Of a stretch of 7,857 bases of DNA, positions 7,058-7,857 are shown one piece after another. Positions within the stretch are counted from its first letter, which is position 1. Each line of letters starts with the position of its first letter. Source of the stretch: Flavobacterium sp. UBA807 (GTDB taxonomy: Bacteria; Bacteroidota; Bacteroidia; Flavobacteriales; Flavobacteriaceae); assembly GCA_002296885.1 (NCBI GenBank), contig DBIH01000185.1, forward strand, positions 1 through 7,857, written 5' to 3'. Position numbers and translations under genes: made by a program. Under the pieces are notes generated by a model. That model ran no database searches. It was not told where the DNA came from and saw nothing but the letters and a program-made list of their open reading frames with translations.

Positions 7058-7703
7058 TTTTATAATATTCATCTATTACCGATTTCCTACCAATAGTTTT
7101 GGTAATTATATCTTTTTCCAAATCCCAGCCACGTGCAGGGGAATATTCTCTTCCGTACCAAATGATTTGAAGGTGTAAGTCATTCCATAATTCTTTTGGA
7201 AAAATAGCTTTGGCATCTTTTTCGGTCTGTACTACATTTTTTCCATCAGACAAATTCCAACGATACATCAACCGATGAATATGTGTGTCAACAGGAAAAG
7301 CCGGAACCCCAAATGCCTGTGACATTACTACACTTGCTGTTTTATGACCAACTGCAGGTAAGGCTTCTAAAGCTTCAAAACTTTGCGGAACCTGACCATT
7401 GTGCTTTTCAATCAAAATTTCAGATAAGCTATGAATTCCTTTTGATTTCATTGGAGAAAGCCCACAGGGTTTGATAATTTCCTTAATTTCTTCAATGGAA
7501 AGTTTTACCATATCGTAGGGATTGTCAGCTTTGGCAAATAGGATAGGAGTAATTTGGTTAACACGTACGTCAGTACATTGTGCAGAAAGTAAAACAGCAA
7601 TCAGTAAAGTATAGGCGTCTCTATGGTCTAATGGAATCGGAATTTCAGGATATATTTTTTTTAACGTATTTATAACAAATGTTTTACGTTCTTGTTTGGT
7701 CAT
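7044..7703 (-). CDS. nth: Endonuclease III-type DNA glycosylase/AP lyase lacking the Fe-S cluster cysteines
   Basis: A 219-residue base-excision-repair enzyme that should remove oxidised pyrimidines and nick the resulting abasic site. The helix-hairpin-helix GPD fold is recognisable: LLSAQCTDVRVNQ at 38-50, hairpin LPAVGHKTASVV at 115-126 with catalytic lysine K121, and FPVDTHIHRL at 136-145 with catalytic aspartate D139. E. coli Nth holds a [4Fe-4S] cluster in a C-terminal C-x6-C-x2-C-x5-C loop. Here the matching stretch YGREYSPARGWDLEKDIITK (183-202) has none of these cysteines; C43 and C80 are the only cysteines of the protein. The length is close to that of E. coli Nth, so this is replacement of residues, not truncation. 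The ATG at 7703 is close to that of the divergent peroxiredoxin gene, and the stop lies within the terminator. Activity should be kept, since cluster-free members of the superfamily exist. Confidence 0.93.
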   Translation of the reverse strand: MTKQERKTFVINTLKKIYPEIPIPLDHRDAYTLLIAVLLSAQCTDVRVNQITPILFAKADNPYDMVKLSIEEIKEIIKPCGLSPMKSKGIHSLSEILIEKHNGQVPQSFEALEALPAVGHKTASVVMSQAFGVPAFPVDTHIHRLMYRWNLSDGKNVVQTEKDAKAIFPKELWNDLHLQIIWYGREYSPARGWDLEKDIITKTIGRKSVIDEYYKKTSR

Positions 7704-7718
7704 TTTACTCTAAATTTG
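7692..7718 (+). promoter_or_regulatory. Promoter of the peroxiredoxin gene, inside the nth start region
   Basis: TAAATTTG at 7711-7718 matches the -7 consensus exactly, and a TTG lies at 7692-7694 with a 16-base spacer, one shorter than the usual range. The TTG falls within the first codons of nth on the other strand. Transcription would begin near 7724, which helps to choose the start codon at 7740 over that at 7731. No clear OxyR-type palindrome is seen in the short gap. Confidence 0.5.
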
Positions 7719-7739
7719 AAATGTAAATTTATGAAACTT

Positions 7740-7857
7740 ATGGACACATTGCAAAAAGGAGATAAAGCACCAAACTTTTCTGCGAAAGATCAGGATGGAA
7801 TCACACATTCATTAGCTGATTATAAAGGCAAAAAGCTAATAGTTTTCTTTTATCCTG
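7740..7857 (+). CDS. bcp: Thioredoxin-dependent peroxiredoxin, Bcp/PrxQ type, 5' part
   Basis: The first 39 or so residues of a cytoplasmic peroxiredoxin that reduces hydrogen peroxide and organic peroxides with electrons from thioredoxin. Visible motifs are LQKGDKAPNFSAKDQDG, then SLADYKGKKLIVFFYP, the standard start of the AhpC/TSA fold in this subfamily. The window ends within the codon after FFYP, just before the segment that in relatives carries the peroxidatic cysteine (x-x-T-P-G-C-T). An in-frame ATG at 7731 would add M-K-L, but the ATG at 7740 gives the usual family start and a better distance from the promoter. The gene is divergent from nth with only 36 bases between the two start codons. 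The presence of the resolving cysteine cannot be checked here. Confidence 0.88.
   Translation, partial: MDTLQKGDKAPNFSAKDQDGITHSLADYKGKKLIVFFYP

Noticed and set aside
7283..7474. 63-codon plus-strand frame within nth
   Set aside because: It is antisense to the conserved catalytic part of Nth and has no independent support.
7731..7739. ATG at 7731 as the peroxiredoxin start
   Set aside because: It would leave almost no leader after the predicted transcription start and adds M-K-L, whereas the ATG at 7740 gives the usual family N-terminus.

Overview
The window looks like chromosomal DNA from a member of the Flavobacteriaceae, most likely Flavobacterium or a close relative. The evidence is the low GC content, the lack of Shine-Dalgarno sequences before the starts, promoter elements of the Bacteroidetes type (TTG, a spacer of about 19 bases, then TAnnTTTG), a secreted peptidase with a type IX secretion sorting domain, and proteins with a typical flavobacterial look. 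The genus is an inference from these features and from memory of related genomes; no search was run.

Layout. At 1-829 (+) is the 3' part of a sugar permease of the FHS/FucP branch of the MFS, followed by a hairpin terminator. Converging on it at 914-1549 (-) is a secreted protein of unknown function with four 15-16 residue repeats and a Tyr/Asn-rich tail. A divergent intergenic region (1550-1827) holds two promoter-like sites and a helically phased CTTAA triplet. It is followed by an M28-family zinc aminopeptidase with a C-terminal sorting domain (1828-3021, +). A 154-base gap carries a probable short interspersed repeat with a strong hairpin. uvrA fills 3176-5986 (-). It is divergent from an ECF-type sigma factor gene (6234-6821, +), which is followed by a 47-codon gene (6883-7026, +). 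A 13-bp terminator then separates these from the convergent nth gene (endonuclease III, 7044-7703, -). nth is divergent from a peroxiredoxin gene of the Bcp/PrxQ type (7740 onward, +), which is cut by the window edge just before its peroxidatic cysteine.

How the genes fit together. uvrA (nucleotide excision repair), nth (base excision repair) and the peroxiredoxin (peroxide removal) are all genome-protection genes and lie around the sigma factor. The promoters that can be read for uvrA, the sigma gene and the peroxiredoxin gene all resemble the housekeeping consensus, so control of the neighbours by this sigma factor is not shown. The permease and the secreted peptidase fit the polymer-degrading, nutrient-scavenging habit of the group.

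No defence system, CRISPR array, prophage or insertion sequence was seen. The most unusual signals are a palindromic, GC-rich repeat-like segment lying in frame inside uvrA, an endonuclease III without its iron-sulphur cluster cysteines, a UvrA without the first CxxC of its first zinc finger, two apparent extra helices in the permease, and the small basic protein behind the sigma factor.
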